This document shows positions 9,567 through 17,901 of a stretch of DNA of 64,000 nt, piece after piece. Positions within the stretch are counted from its first letter, which is position 1. Each line of letters begins with the position of its first letter. This DNA comes from Oribacterium sp. WCC10. GTDB taxonomy: Bacteria; Bacillota; Clostridia; Lachnospirales; Lachnospiraceae. The position numbers and the translations under genes are program-made. The stretch is from assembly GCF_900113415.1 (NCBI RefSeq), contig NZ_FOPH01000005.1, positions 1-64,000 on the forward strand. The letters are read 5' to 3'. Under the pieces are notes generated by a model, which ran no database searches, was not told where the DNA came from, and worked only from the letters and a program-made list of their open reading frames with translations.

Positions 9567-10385
9567 ATGATTTCAAAAAACTCTCCCATCGGCGTTTTCG
9601 ATTCAGGCGTCGGCGGGATTTCCGTGCTTCGTATCTTAAGGCACGATATGCCCAATGAAAACTTTGTTTTTTTCGGAGACAGCATCAACGCTCCATACGG
9701 TGAAAAAAGTGATGAACGGATAAAAGAGATGTGTGATGATAATATCCGTTTCCTTTTTAAAAAGGACGCCAAGGCCATCGTCATCGCATGCAATACAGCA
9801 ACCTCGGCTGCAGCTACATTTCTGAGAGAAAAATATCCCGACACCATAATCGTGGCAATGGAGCCTGCCGTAAAACCGGCCGTGGATAAATCCGAATCCG
9901 AACATCCTAAAGTGCTTGTTCTGGCGACCAAATCAACGATTCATGGCGAAAGACTGCATCATCTTATAGGCCGTTTTTCGGAAAATGCAGACATTTATCC
10001 TGTTGCGGCTCCGGGTATCGTTCCTCTTGTGGAGTCGGGAAAAGAAGATTCCGAAGAACTCCTTCAGTATTTAAAGGAACTTCTGAATCCTTTCAGACGT
10101 AAGGAAGACGGCGGCGAGGGCAATCCTGTTGACAGTGTAGTGCTTGGATGCACACATTTTCCTTTTGTGACCGGCAAGATAAAAGAAGCTTTAGGCTATG
10201 AAGTTACATTTTACGATGGTGCATACGGAACCTCCCGTGAGACAAAACGCCGTCTCAAAGAGGCCGGTCTTCTCACAGACAGCACTGAACCCGGGAAGAT
10301 CGAGCTCTACTCTACTGCGGAGGGAGACAATCCCACAGCTCTTGAAAAAAGACTTTTGGAACTCCCATTCAAATATGAACCTTAA
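9567..10385 (+). CDS. murI: Glutamate racemase
   Basis: Converts L- to D-glutamate for peptidoglycan. The 272-residue product has the N-terminal DSGVGGISVL, the first catalytic Cys in IACNTATSAA, and the second in GCTHFPFV. The start is supported by TTGGAG eight nt upstream. It is transcribed away from hprK and murB, so two wall-precursor genes face opposite ways across one control region. No terminator is evident right after the stop, but a large hairpin begins about 60 nt downstream. Confidence 0.96.
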   Translation: MISKNSPIGVFDSGVGGISVLRILRHDMPNENFVFFGDSINAPYGEKSDERIKEMCDDNIRFLFKKDAKAIVIACNTATSAAATFLREKYPDTIIVAMEPAVKPAVDKSESEHPKVLVLATKSTIHGERLHHLIGRFSENADIYPVAAPGIVPLVESGKEDSEELLQYLKELLNPFRRKEDGGEGNPVDSVVLGCTHFPFVTGKIKEALGYEVTFYDGAYGTSRETKRRLKEAGLLTDSTEPGKIELYSTAEGDNPTALEKRLLELPFKYEP

Positions 10386-10448
10386 TGATGAAAGAAATAA
10401 GTATTATTGCATGATGTGATCAATAACACATACAGAAATGCAAAGAAT

Positions 10449-10574
10449 GGGCATCAGGCTTTCGAGTTGAAAGGAACATCGCGTGCCAACATGTACGAGC
10501 CGGATGTACGCAGTACAGCAGGGACGATCATGTTGGCACGCGGGTATACTTTCAACTCGAGTGAGCCGGTGCCC
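10449..10574. repeat. Long imperfect inverted repeat (hairpin element)
   Basis: Three paired blocks nest in register: GGGCATCAGGCT (10449-10460) with AGCCGGTGCCC (10564-10574); CGAGTTGAAAG (10463-10473) with CTTTCAACTCG (10549-10559); and CGCGTGCCAACATG (10480-10493) with CATGTTGGCACGCG (10529-10542). The last two blocks are perfect. The central loop is about 35 nt. It could be a REP or MITE-like element or a structured RNA; I recognise no known family. Confidence 0.75.
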
Positions 10575-10619
10575 GCCCTGCATTTTCGTATCTTTACTTA
10601 TATCACCTTAAAGTTTAGC

Positions 10620-10648
10620 TTGAAGTTTACAATAAAGCGTGTTATAGT
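10620..10648 (+). promoter_or_regulatory. Candidate promoter of secG
   Basis: TTGAAG (10620-10625), a 17-nt spacer and TATAGT (10643-10648) resemble a vegetative sigma promoter. It sits between the hairpin element and secG. Confidence 0.5.
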
Positions 10649-10694
10649 ACCATGGTATTTTGAATCTATCATATGTATAAGGTGGTGAGGATTT

Positions 10695-10922
10695 ATGAAA
10701 ATCGCACTTGTTATTATATTTTGTATCATCGGTATAGCACTTTCTGCTATTATTCTTATGCAGGAAGGTAAGAGCGCAGGTCTCGGTGCCATTTCCGGTA
10801 TGGCTGAGTCATACTGGTCAAAGAACAAGGGACGTTCTATCGAGGGAGGACTTGAGAAGTTTACCAAGTTCGCTGCTGTTGCATTTTTTGCTATAGCACT
10901 TCTTCTTGATGTTATCTGGTGA
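10695..10922 (+). CDS. secG: Protein translocase subunit SecG
   Basis: Small auxiliary subunit of the SecYEG channel. It has 75 residues with two membrane helices: an N-terminal one (IALVIIFCIIGIALSAIIL) and a C-terminal one (FAAVAFFAIALLLDVIW). The linker with GLGAISGM matches the family. GGTGGTGAGG lies upstream of the ATG. It is followed by rnr, the common Gram-positive order secG-rnr-smpB, with a terminator hairpin in between. Confidence 0.93.
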   Translation: MKIALVIIFCIIGIALSAIILMQEGKSAGLGAISGMAESYWSKNKGRSIEGGLEKFTKFAAVAFFAIALLLDVIW

Positions 10923-10951
10923 TTTACATTTAGTTGATGACGTTATATAAG

Positions 10952-10984
10952 CCTGCATACATATAGTATGCAGGTTCTTTTTTT
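10952..10984 (+). terminator. Terminator or attenuator between secG and rnr
   Basis: CCTGCATAC (10952-10960) and GTATGCAGG (10966-10974) form a perfect 9-bp stem followed by TTCTTTTTTT. The U-tract ends right at the rnr ribosome binding site (AGGAG, 10985-10989). Confidence 0.85.
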
Positions 10985-10994
10985 AGGAGTTTTT

Positions 10995-13160
10995 ATGGAG
11001 GATTATCAAAAGGATAAGCTAGCCAGGCTGATCGTGGATCTCGTTAAAGACAAGATCTATCAGCCTATGAAAGCAAAGGAAATGGCCAATCTCATCGGTA
11101 TACCAAAGGCCGAGAGAGCTGCTTTACAGGAGGTTCTTGACAGACTGGTATCCGAAGGAAAGATCGGCATTTCACAGAAAGGCAAGTACGGACGCACAGA
11201 AAATTTCACTCATGTCGGTACATTCACAGCCAATCAGAGAGGCTTCGGATTTGTAAGCCTCGAAGGACATGAAGACGAGGATGATATATTCATTCCCGCT
11301 GATTACATCGGTCAGGCACTTGACGGAGACAAGGTCAGAATCATCATCACCAAAAATGCTGATTCCGACCACCGCTCGGAGGGACATATCACTCAGATAC
11401 TTGAGCATGCCAACAAAGAAATCGTCGGAATATACAGAAAAAACAAGTCTGTGGGTTTTGTTGAGCCTGACAATCAGCGCATACTTAAGGATATTTTCAT
11501 CCCTCAGGGACGTGATATGAGGGCTGTAAACGGTCACAAGGTTGTAGTGAAGATACTTAACTACGGAGACGAGAAGCACAAGCCGGAAGGTGTTATCAAA
11601 GAGATCCTCGGTCATATCAATGACCCGGGCGTTGACATTCTTTCCATAGTAAGAGCCTATGGTCTGCCGGAAACATTTCCGAAGGATATCATGAAGGCCG
11701 CGGAGTCTGTACCCGATACGGTTCCCGAAAATGAAGTTGCTTTGAGAAAAGACCACGACTTCAGGGATCTCACTACAGTCACCATCGACGGTGAGGATGC
11801 AAAGGATCTGGATGATGCCATCTCTCTTCAGTATGACGAGAAAAATGAGATGTACAAACTGTATGTTCATATTGCGGATGTTACACAGTACGTGACAGAG
11901 CACTCTCTCATCGATCAGGAGGCTCTCAACAGAGGAACTTCCGTTTACCTTACAGACAGAGTCATCCCAATGCTTCCCAGAGTTCTTTGTAACGGCATCT
12001 GCTCTCTCAATGAAGGCGAAGACAGACTGACCCTTACCTGTATCATGGATATCGATAAAAACGGCAAGATAGTGGATCATGAGATCTGTGAGTCTGTAAT
12101 CCATTCAAACAAGAGAATGACCTACAACGGTGTTCATTCTATTCTCACCGGGGAAGAACTTAAAAACGGCGAAGACATAGAGTCATATCTTCCATATAAA
12201 GATCTGCTGTTGAGAATGTATGAACTTTCCAAACTTCTCCGCAAGCGTCGTCATGAGCGCGGCGGAATCGATTTCGACTTCCCTGAAACCAGGATCCTTC
12301 TTGATGAAAAGGGCAAGGTGACTGAGATTCTTCCTTATATACGTAATGAAGCTCATATGCTTATTGAGGATTTCATGCTGGCGGCCAACGAAACTGTAGC
12401 CGAAGATTTCTTCTGGCAGCAGGTTCCGTTTGTATATCGTGTACACGAAAAGCCGGATCCCGAAAAGTTCATGGCTCTCGGAATGGCTGTTTCCAATTTC
12501 GGTCATTTCATAAGAATGCGCGACGAGGAAAGCATCAGACCAAAGGAGGTTCAGAAGCTTCTCGAGTCCATAGAGGGTTCTCCTGAAGAACCTATCATCA
12601 AGACCATGACTCTTCGTTCCCTGAAGCAGGCAAGATACTCGACAGAATGCAGCGGTCACTTCGGCCTTGCAGCCAAGTATTACTGCCACTTTACTTCTCC
12701 CATACGAAGATATCCGGATCTTCAGATACATCGTATAATAAAGGAAGACTTAAGGGGCGAACTCAAAAACAAGCGTCTTGAGCATTATAAAAAGCTGCTT
12801 CCGGTTGTAGCTGACCGCTCTTCCACTCTTGAAAGGCGCGCTGATGAAGCAGAACGAGAGACTGATAAGCTTAAAGAGTGTGAGTGGATGCAGCATCATC
12901 TCAATGAAGAGTTTGACGGAGTTGTTTCCGGGCTCACAAACTACGGAATCTATGTTGAGCTTCCAAATACAGTGGAAGGTATGGTATCCTTAAGATTCAT
13001 AGACAGTGATTACTTTGTATTCCACGAGGATAAATATGAGCTTGTGGGTGAACGCACAGGAAAGGTTTACCGTCTCGGTGACAGAGTACGCGTCAGAGCC
13101 ATCGGCGCGGATAAACTCACCAGAACTATAGACTTTCAGCTGTTAAAAAACGAAGAATAA
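10995..13160 (+). CDS. rnr: Ribonuclease R
   Basis: 3'-to-5' exoribonuclease that degrades structured RNA and works with SmpB-tmRNA in ribosome rescue. The 721-residue protein has an N-terminal winged-helix part, cold-shock OB-folds (VGTFTANQRGFGFVS), the RNB catalytic domain with DGEDAKDLDDAI and HFTSPIRRYPDLQIHRI, and a C-terminal S1 domain (GVVSGLTNYGIYVELP). I set the start at ATG 10995, behind AGGAG. An upstream in-frame ATG at 10968 lies inside the terminator stem and has no ribosome binding site. smpB follows after 141 nt. Confidence 0.96.
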   Translation: MEDYQKDKLARLIVDLVKDKIYQPMKAKEMANLIGIPKAERAALQEVLDRLVSEGKIGISQKGKYGRTENFTHVGTFTANQRGFGFVSLEGHEDEDDIFIPADYIGQALDGDKVRIIITKNADSDHRSEGHITQILEHANKEIVGIYRKNKSVGFVEPDNQRILKDIFIPQGRDMRAVNGHKVVVKILNYGDEKHKPEGVIKEILGHINDPGVDILSIVRAYGLPETFPKDIMKAAESVPDTVPENEVALRKDHDFRDLTTVTIDGEDAKDLDDAISLQYDEKNEMYKLYVHIADVTQYVTEHSLIDQEALNRGTSVYLTDRVIPMLPRVLCNGICSLNEGEDRLTLTCIMDIDKNGKIVDHEICESVIHSNKRMTYNGVHSILTGEELKNGEDIESYLPYKDLLLRMYELSKLLRKRRHERGGIDFDFPETRILLDEKGKVTEILPYIRNEAHMLIEDFMLAANETVAEDFFWQQVPFVYRVHEKPDPEKFMALGMAVSNFGHFIRMRDEESIRPKEVQKLLESIEGSPEEPIIKTMTLRSLKQARYSTECSGHFGLAAKYYCHFTSPIRRYPDLQIHRIIKEDLRGELKNKRLEHYKKLLPVVADRSSTLERRADEAERETDKLKECEWMQHHLNEEFDGVVSGLTNYGIYVELPNTVEGMVSLRFIDSDYFVFHEDKYELVGERTGKVYRLGDRVRVRAIGADKLTRTIDFQLLKNEE

Positions 13161-13301
13161 ATCATTTGCACTGATTCAACGAAGTGGATGTCTAATTATC
13201 ATCCACCTACTTAGGCTATACAGCAGACACACTTTTCGCTGTATCATATGATCAGTGTTTCTCCGGAAGTTTATCTTCCGGGAGATTACGGGAGGACTTA
13301 T

Positions 13302-13784
13302 ATGGCAAATTACGGAAAAGAAGAAGGCACAAAGCTGATTGCCAACAACAAAAAAGCATATCATGATTATTTTGTAGATGAGACCTTTGAGTGCGGAATC
13401 GAGCTTGCCGGAACTGAAGTCAAGTCACTGCGGCTCGGCCAATGCTCCATCAAGGAAGCCTACTGCGGCATCAGAAACGGCGAAGTCTATATACAGGGCA
13501 TGCATGTCAATCCTTACGAGAAGGGCAATATCTTCAACAAGGATCCATTGAGAGACCGTAAACTCCTCATGCACAAGTCCGAGATAAACAAGATCCTGGG
13601 ACGTCTCAAGGAGCAGGGCTATGCTCTCGTTCCTCTTCGTGTTTACTTCAGAAAGTCTCTCGTCAAGGTAGAAATCGGCCTTTGTCGTGGCAAGAAGCTT
13701 TATGATAAACGTGCCGATCTTGCAAAGAAGCAGCAGAAACGTGAACTGGAAAGAGATTTTAAGGGCGCAAATCTGAGAGTCTGA
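13302..13784 (+). CDS. smpB: SsrA-binding protein SmpB
   Basis: Binds tmRNA and brings it to stalled ribosomes for trans-translation. The 160-residue product shows the family features NNKKAYHDYFVDETFECGIEL (split: NNKKAYHDYF, then ETFECGIELAGTEVKS), the central NIFNKDPLRDRKLLMHK region, and the basic C-terminal tail (KRADLAKKQQKRE). The start at ATG 13302 follows GGGAGGACTTAT. An earlier in-frame ATG at 13248 lies before a small hairpin (CCGGAAG/CTTCCGG, 13263-13281) and lacks a binding site. I see no tmRNA gene next to it. Confidence 0.96.
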   Translation: MANYGKEEGTKLIANNKKAYHDYFVDETFECGIELAGTEVKSLRLGQCSIKEAYCGIRNGEVYIQGMHVNPYEKGNIFNKDPLRDRKLLMHKSEINKILGRLKEQGYALVPLRVYFRKSLVKVEIGLCRGKKLYDKRADLAKKQQKRELERDFKGANLRV

Positions 13785-13940
13785 ACTTATTACCCGGTCC
13801 ATATAATTTGCAGTCTGTCATTTTGGAATGGTCATACCTGGTTGAAGCCTTGCTGCAATCGACCTGATTCCGGATTCATCCGTTAACGGATTTTACCCGT
13901 TGTGATTACGTCAGTTTTCATGTTTTTATAATGTATACAT

Positions 13941-13992
13941 CCCCTTATGTTTTATGCGAAATATTTTTGTATAAAACATAAGGGGATTTTTA
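13941..13992 (+). terminator. Intrinsic terminator after smpB
   Basis: CCCCTTATGTTTTAT (13941-13955) is perfectly complementary to ATAAAACATAAGGGG (13971-13985), followed by ATTTTTATT. It ends the secG-rnr-smpB unit. The next gene starts only 27 nt later. Confidence 0.9.
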
Positions 13993-14018
13993 TTATCCCT
14001 TAATTAATATCTGCCGAT

Positions 14019-17000
14019 ATGAAATATGATGTAGTGACGGTTTTAATGGATGCAGATAAATGGTGGGTTATGTATCAAAAGACATTTGTAGTACATAGTC
14101 TGGCTGAAGTAAAAAATGTTGTTGAGGATCCTGATTTAAGAGGATTTTTCACCAACACCAAAGATGCTTATGTCCAGATCTATACAGCGAAAATACATGA
14201 AGATGATCTGAAGGAAATGCTTGTCATTCTGCATACTTCCTTTCCCGGTATAAAGACTGCGGGTATGTCTCTGTTCGGAACTCCCGATATCAACAATGAC
14301 TATGCCGCAATCATGAGTTTTATGTTCTTTCATTCATCTCATGCCGAAACATTCATATATGATTTCACGACAATATCCGAGGAAGACGGAACCAGAGAGC
14401 TGAACACATTGTTCAGAAGCAGCAGTGACCTCAAAGCTGTTGCTCTTTATCCGGTCGGTCACTCCATCGGAATATCCAGAATCATAGATGATATTTCAGC
14501 AGGACTTGATGATATACCGTTTTTTGGAAGTCTGGCCAGCGCACATCTTGACGATTTCTCGAAAACCATTCTGCCATATTCATTTACCGATGAGACCGTA
14601 AAATACGGTATGGCTGTGGTTGCATTTTACGGAGAGGAACTGAATATTCTGATAGATGCCTGTCTCGGATGGAAACCTCTGGGCCGTACCTTCACGGCAC
14701 ACATAAACAAGGATATCCAGTTAAGAGTAGGTGATACCTGCCTTGAGAAACTGGATGATACGCCGGTTGTTGAACTGTACAAGTATTATCTTGATGCAGA
14801 TGTTGACACTTATAATCTGTCCAATATCACAGAATTCCCTATTCTGTTGGCAAGAAACGGCATCCCTATGGTGCGAATACCGTTTATGGCAGGTGATAAC
14901 GGTGAATTCTACTACTATGGAGATATAAATGAAGGAGAAAGGGTGCAGATAGGCTACGGAAACCCGAGAGAAATACTTCGGGAAGCCGAAAAGCTCAGTC
15001 TCAGAATGCAGGATTTTGTGCCTGAAGCATTAACCTCTTTTATCTGTGTCAGCAGATACATGCTCCTTGGAAAACGTTTCACAATTGAAACCGATGACTT
15101 CAAAAGGATACTGCCGCAGGCAACCTTTGCCCACGGTGCAGGTGAGATATACAAATATCGCGGATTCGGCGGAATGCTCTCAGGTTCCATAGTATCCATC
15201 GGTATGCGTGAAGGACCGATAACCGAGTCTATGACGAGAACCAGTTACCGTCTCGGGCAGGAGCTTAGACCAAATGGTATCGTTCCTCTTTCAGAGCGAC
15301 TTGTGTCCTATCTTGAAAAGACCTCTTTCGATTTGAATGAAATGGCTATCAAGGCTGATCAGGCAAACAAAGCGAAAAGTGAGTTCCTTTCAAGGATGTC
15401 ACATGAGATCAGAACTCCTATAAATGCCATCATGGGTATGAACGAGATGATTCTGAGAGAATCCACAGACCCGCACATTCTCGGTTATGCCGGAAGCATC
15501 GCAACTTCAGGAGAACTTCTTCTCGGAATCATTAATGATATCCTTGACTTTTCAAAGATAGAAGCCGGAAAGATGCCTCTTATTCCTACCGCTTTTGACC
15601 TTTTGAAGCTGATTGTCGACCTTGTTCAGATAACAAGACAAAATTGCGAAAAGAAGAATCTGAAGTTTGAACTGATACTGAATGAAGACATGCCATATAT
15701 GCTTCATTTTGATGAGAAGGTTCTGAAACAGATCATCAGCAATATACTCTCAAATGCCGGCAAGTATACAGATGAAGGCAAAGTCACCTTTTCACTTGAT
15801 TTCGAAAAGATAGATGACAACTATGAAAACCTTACTGTTCATGTCATTGACACAGGTATAGGTGTAAAGCCGGAAGACCAGAAACGTCTTTTCGTGGATT
15901 TCGAACGGTTTGATGAACAGAATCACCGTACCACTCAGGGAAGCGGTCTCGGTCTTTCGATAGTTCAGAGACTTCTTGAAATGGCAGACAGCAAGCTTGA
16001 ATTCACATCGGAGTACGGAAAAGGTTCTGACTTTTACTTCACTGTCAAAATAGAAGTATTACAGTGGGATACCATACGTTCACATAAAGATGATTTTGAT
16101 CTGAATATTTCTACAGTCAAACATTATCACGAGTCTTTCCGGGCTCCTGATGTCAGGGTACTTGTTGTAGATGATGTGGAGGTCAACAGATTTGTATTCC
16201 GCTCTCTTCTAAAAAAGACGGAGTTGAATATCACTGAAGCCTCCGGAGGTCAGGAAGCCATAGATCTTTGCACCAAAAACAAGTATGATCTCATCTTCAT
16301 GGATCACCTTATGCCGGATGTGGATGGTATCAAAGCATTCCACTCTATAAGAAAACTTGATGCGGACTGGACGCATGATGTTCCTGTCATTGCACTTACT
16401 GCCAATGCCATAAACGGTGCCAGGAATATGTATTTGGAAGAAGGCTTCATAGATTATCTTCCAAAACCCATATCTCCTACCCATTTAGAGGCAAAACTGA
16501 TACAATATTTACCAAAGGATAAAGTTCAGATAGTTGAGGACGAAGATACCGGCAACTCCGATCCACCCGGATTTTCTGTCATGGGAGGAAGCAGAGCCAT
16601 TGACGAAGCCGCCGGTATGGTTCAGGCTTCAGGTGTGGATATCATATCGGGTCTCAATTACTGTGGCGATATCGTAACCTACCAGAAAGCCCTTGTAAGC
16701 TTTGTGGAAAGTATACCAAACCACCTTGCAACTCTTAAGCATTGCAAAGACACACAGGATATTAACGGATTTATACTTGTATCGCATTCCGTAAAGAGTA
16801 CTGCAAAAGCCGTAGGTGCCACACAACTCGGAAGGCTTGCGGAGATACTTGAAAAGGCTGCAAAAGCCCACGATTTCGAGACCATCATTGAACATGCACC
16901 GATTTTCGCAATGAATCTCAGTGCTATTCAGGAGAAATTAAACCCTGTGGTTGCACAATATAAACAGTATATGGCCGTCGGTTCACAGAATCCTTTAATA

Positions 17001-17330
17001 AAGCATTCTTCTGATTCCGAGAACAATAACCAGAATACAACGTCTAAAGATAGCAATAAATCATCTAAAGGAGAATCAAAGGATATGATGCAAGACCCGA
17101 TGGAACGTATAGGAGAAATCCATAAACTTAATGGAGAAGAGACGGTTCAGGCCGTTAAGGTTCTTAAGCAAAAGGCAGATGAATTCGACTTTGATTCCTG
17201 CGAAAAGCTTGTGGACTTTCTTGCAGCACAGTCTATTTCCAAAGAAATAAAGTCTACACTCATGGAAGTAAAAGCTGCACTTGAAGATATTGACTGGGAT
17301 AAGGTTCAAAGTCTTCTTTCAGACTTATGA
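14019..17330 (+). CDS. FIST-domain hybrid sensor histidine kinase
   Basis: A 1103-residue multi-domain signalling protein. The N-terminal ~390 residues look like FIST-N and FIST-C, soluble sensory domains thought to bind small ligands; no membrane helix is seen, so it is probably cytoplasmic. HisKA follows with SRMSHEIRTPINA (His462), then the ATPase with NILSNAGKYTDEG, DTGIGVKPED and GSGLGLS. A receiver domain has VLVVDDVEVNR and the acceptor Asp762 in LIFMDHLMPD. An HPt-like domain has His923 in SHSVKSTAKAVG. The last ~80 residues are a charged helical tail I do not recognise. No ribosome binding site is obvious at ATG 14019; ATG 14046 is an alternative. The next gene encodes a lone receiver, the likely partner. 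Confidence 0.9.
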   Translation: MKYDVVTVLMDADKWWVMYQKTFVVHSLAEVKNVVEDPDLRGFFTNTKDAYVQIYTAKIHEDDLKEMLVILHTSFPGIKTAGMSLFGTPDINNDYAAIMSFMFFHSSHAETFIYDFTTISEEDGTRELNTLFRSSSDLKAVALYPVGHSIGISRIIDDISAGLDDIPFFGSLASAHLDDFSKTILPYSFTDETVKYGMAVVAFYGEELNILIDACLGWKPLGRTFTAHINKDIQLRVGDTCLEKLDDTPVVELYKYYLDADVDTYNLSNITEFPILLARNGIPMVRIPFMAGDNGEFYYYGDINEGERVQIGYGNPREILREAEKLSLRMQDFVPEALTSFICVSRYMLLGKRFTIETDDFKRILPQATFAHGAGEIYKYRGFGGMLSGSIVSIGMREGPITESMTRTSYRLGQELRPNGIVPLSERLVSYLEKTSFDLNEMAIKADQANKAKSEFLSRMSHEIRTPINAIMGMNEMILRESTDPHILGYAGSIATSGELLLGIINDILDFSKIEAGKMPLIPTAFDLLKLIVDLVQITRQNCEKKNLKFELILNEDMPYMLHFDEKVLKQIISNILSNAGKYTDEGKVTFSLDFEKIDDNYENLTVHVIDTGIGVKPEDQKRLFVDFERFDEQNHRTTQGSGLGLSIVQRLLEMADSKLEFTSEYGKGSDFYFTVKIEVLQWDTIRSHKDDFDLNISTVKHYHESFRAPDVRVLVVDDVEVNRFVFRSLLKKTELNITEASGGQEAIDLCTKNKYDLIFMDHLMPDVDGIKAFHSIRKLDADWTHDVPVIALTANAINGARNMYLEEGFIDYLPKPISPTHLEAKLIQYLPKDKVQIVEDEDTGNSDPPGFSVMGGSRAIDEAAGMVQASGVDIISGLNYCGDIVTYQKALVSFVESIPNHLATLKHCKDTQDINGFILVSHSVKSTAKAVGATQLGRLAEILEKAAKAHDFETIIEHAPIFAMNLSAIQEKLNPVVAQYKQYMAVGSQNPLIKHSSDSENNNQNTTSKDSNKSSKGESKDMMQDPMERIGEIHKLNGEETVQAVKVLKQKADEFDFDSCEKLVDFLAAQSISKEIKSTLMEVKAALEDIDWDKVQSLLSDL

Positions 17331-17367
17331 TGCCAAATCATTGTATTTTATAAACAGGTAGGTATAT

Positions 17368-17793
17368 ATGGCTACAGATGAAAAAAAATTAATATTACTG
17401 GTTGATGATGATATCATGTACCTCAAGATGCTTCATGGCGCCATGATGCAGCAATATCGCATCGCTATGGCGAAAAACGGTGATCAGGCACTGGCTTATC
17501 TCCAAAAAAACAAACCTGATCTTATACTGCTAGATTATATGATGCCTGTCAAATCAGGCCGGGAAGTTTTCTATACCATGCATGATGATCCTGAGCTCTG
17601 CGACATTCCTGTCATTTTCCTGACGGGTGCCAATGACACTGAAAGCGTCATGGAAGTCCTGAAGCTTGGACCCGCAGGATATGTACTTAAGTCCACATCT
17701 CTCATGAAAATAACCGAGACTGTCAATAAATTTTTCAAAGATCAGGCCAGAGCACTTTTAGGCGATGATGGCCCGAATGCAGATTTTGTTTAA
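17368..17793 (+). CDS. Single-domain response regulator (receiver only)
   Basis: A 141-residue receiver domain with LVDDD near the N-terminus, the acceptor Asp in LILLDYMMPVKSG, the switch Thr in VIFLTGAND, and the conserved Lys in YVLKSTS. It has no output domain, so it would work by protein contact or as a phosphate relay. AGGTAGG precedes the start. It lies 37 nt after the hybrid kinase and is probably co-transcribed with it. A strong hairpin terminator follows. Confidence 0.93.
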   Translation: MATDEKKLILLVDDDIMYLKMLHGAMMQQYRIAMAKNGDQALAYLQKNKPDLILLDYMMPVKSGREVFYTMHDDPELCDIPVIFLTGANDTESVMEVLKLGPAGYVLKSTSLMKITETVNKFFKDQARALLGDDGPNADFV

Positions 17794-17809
17794 GTGCTAT
17801 AAATTAAAA

Positions 17810-17878
17810 GCAACTTCGATTGCACAGACCCCAAATGATTAAATTTGGGAATCTGTGCAGTACGAAGTTGCTTTTTTT
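17810..17878. terminator. Bidirectional terminator between the receiver gene and pheT
   Basis: A long stem pairs GCAACTTCG with CGAAGTTGC and TGCACAGA with TCTGTGCA, and is flanked by TTTTTTT on the plus side and CTTTTAATTT on the minus side. It sits between converging genes. Confidence 0.85.
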
Positions 17879-17901
17879 ATTCCGATACAGTGATATGTTA
17901 T

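Noticed and set aside
13785-13940. tmRNA gene next to smpB
   Set aside because: The gap is about 155 nt, too short, and lacks the tRNA-like ends and tag ORF.
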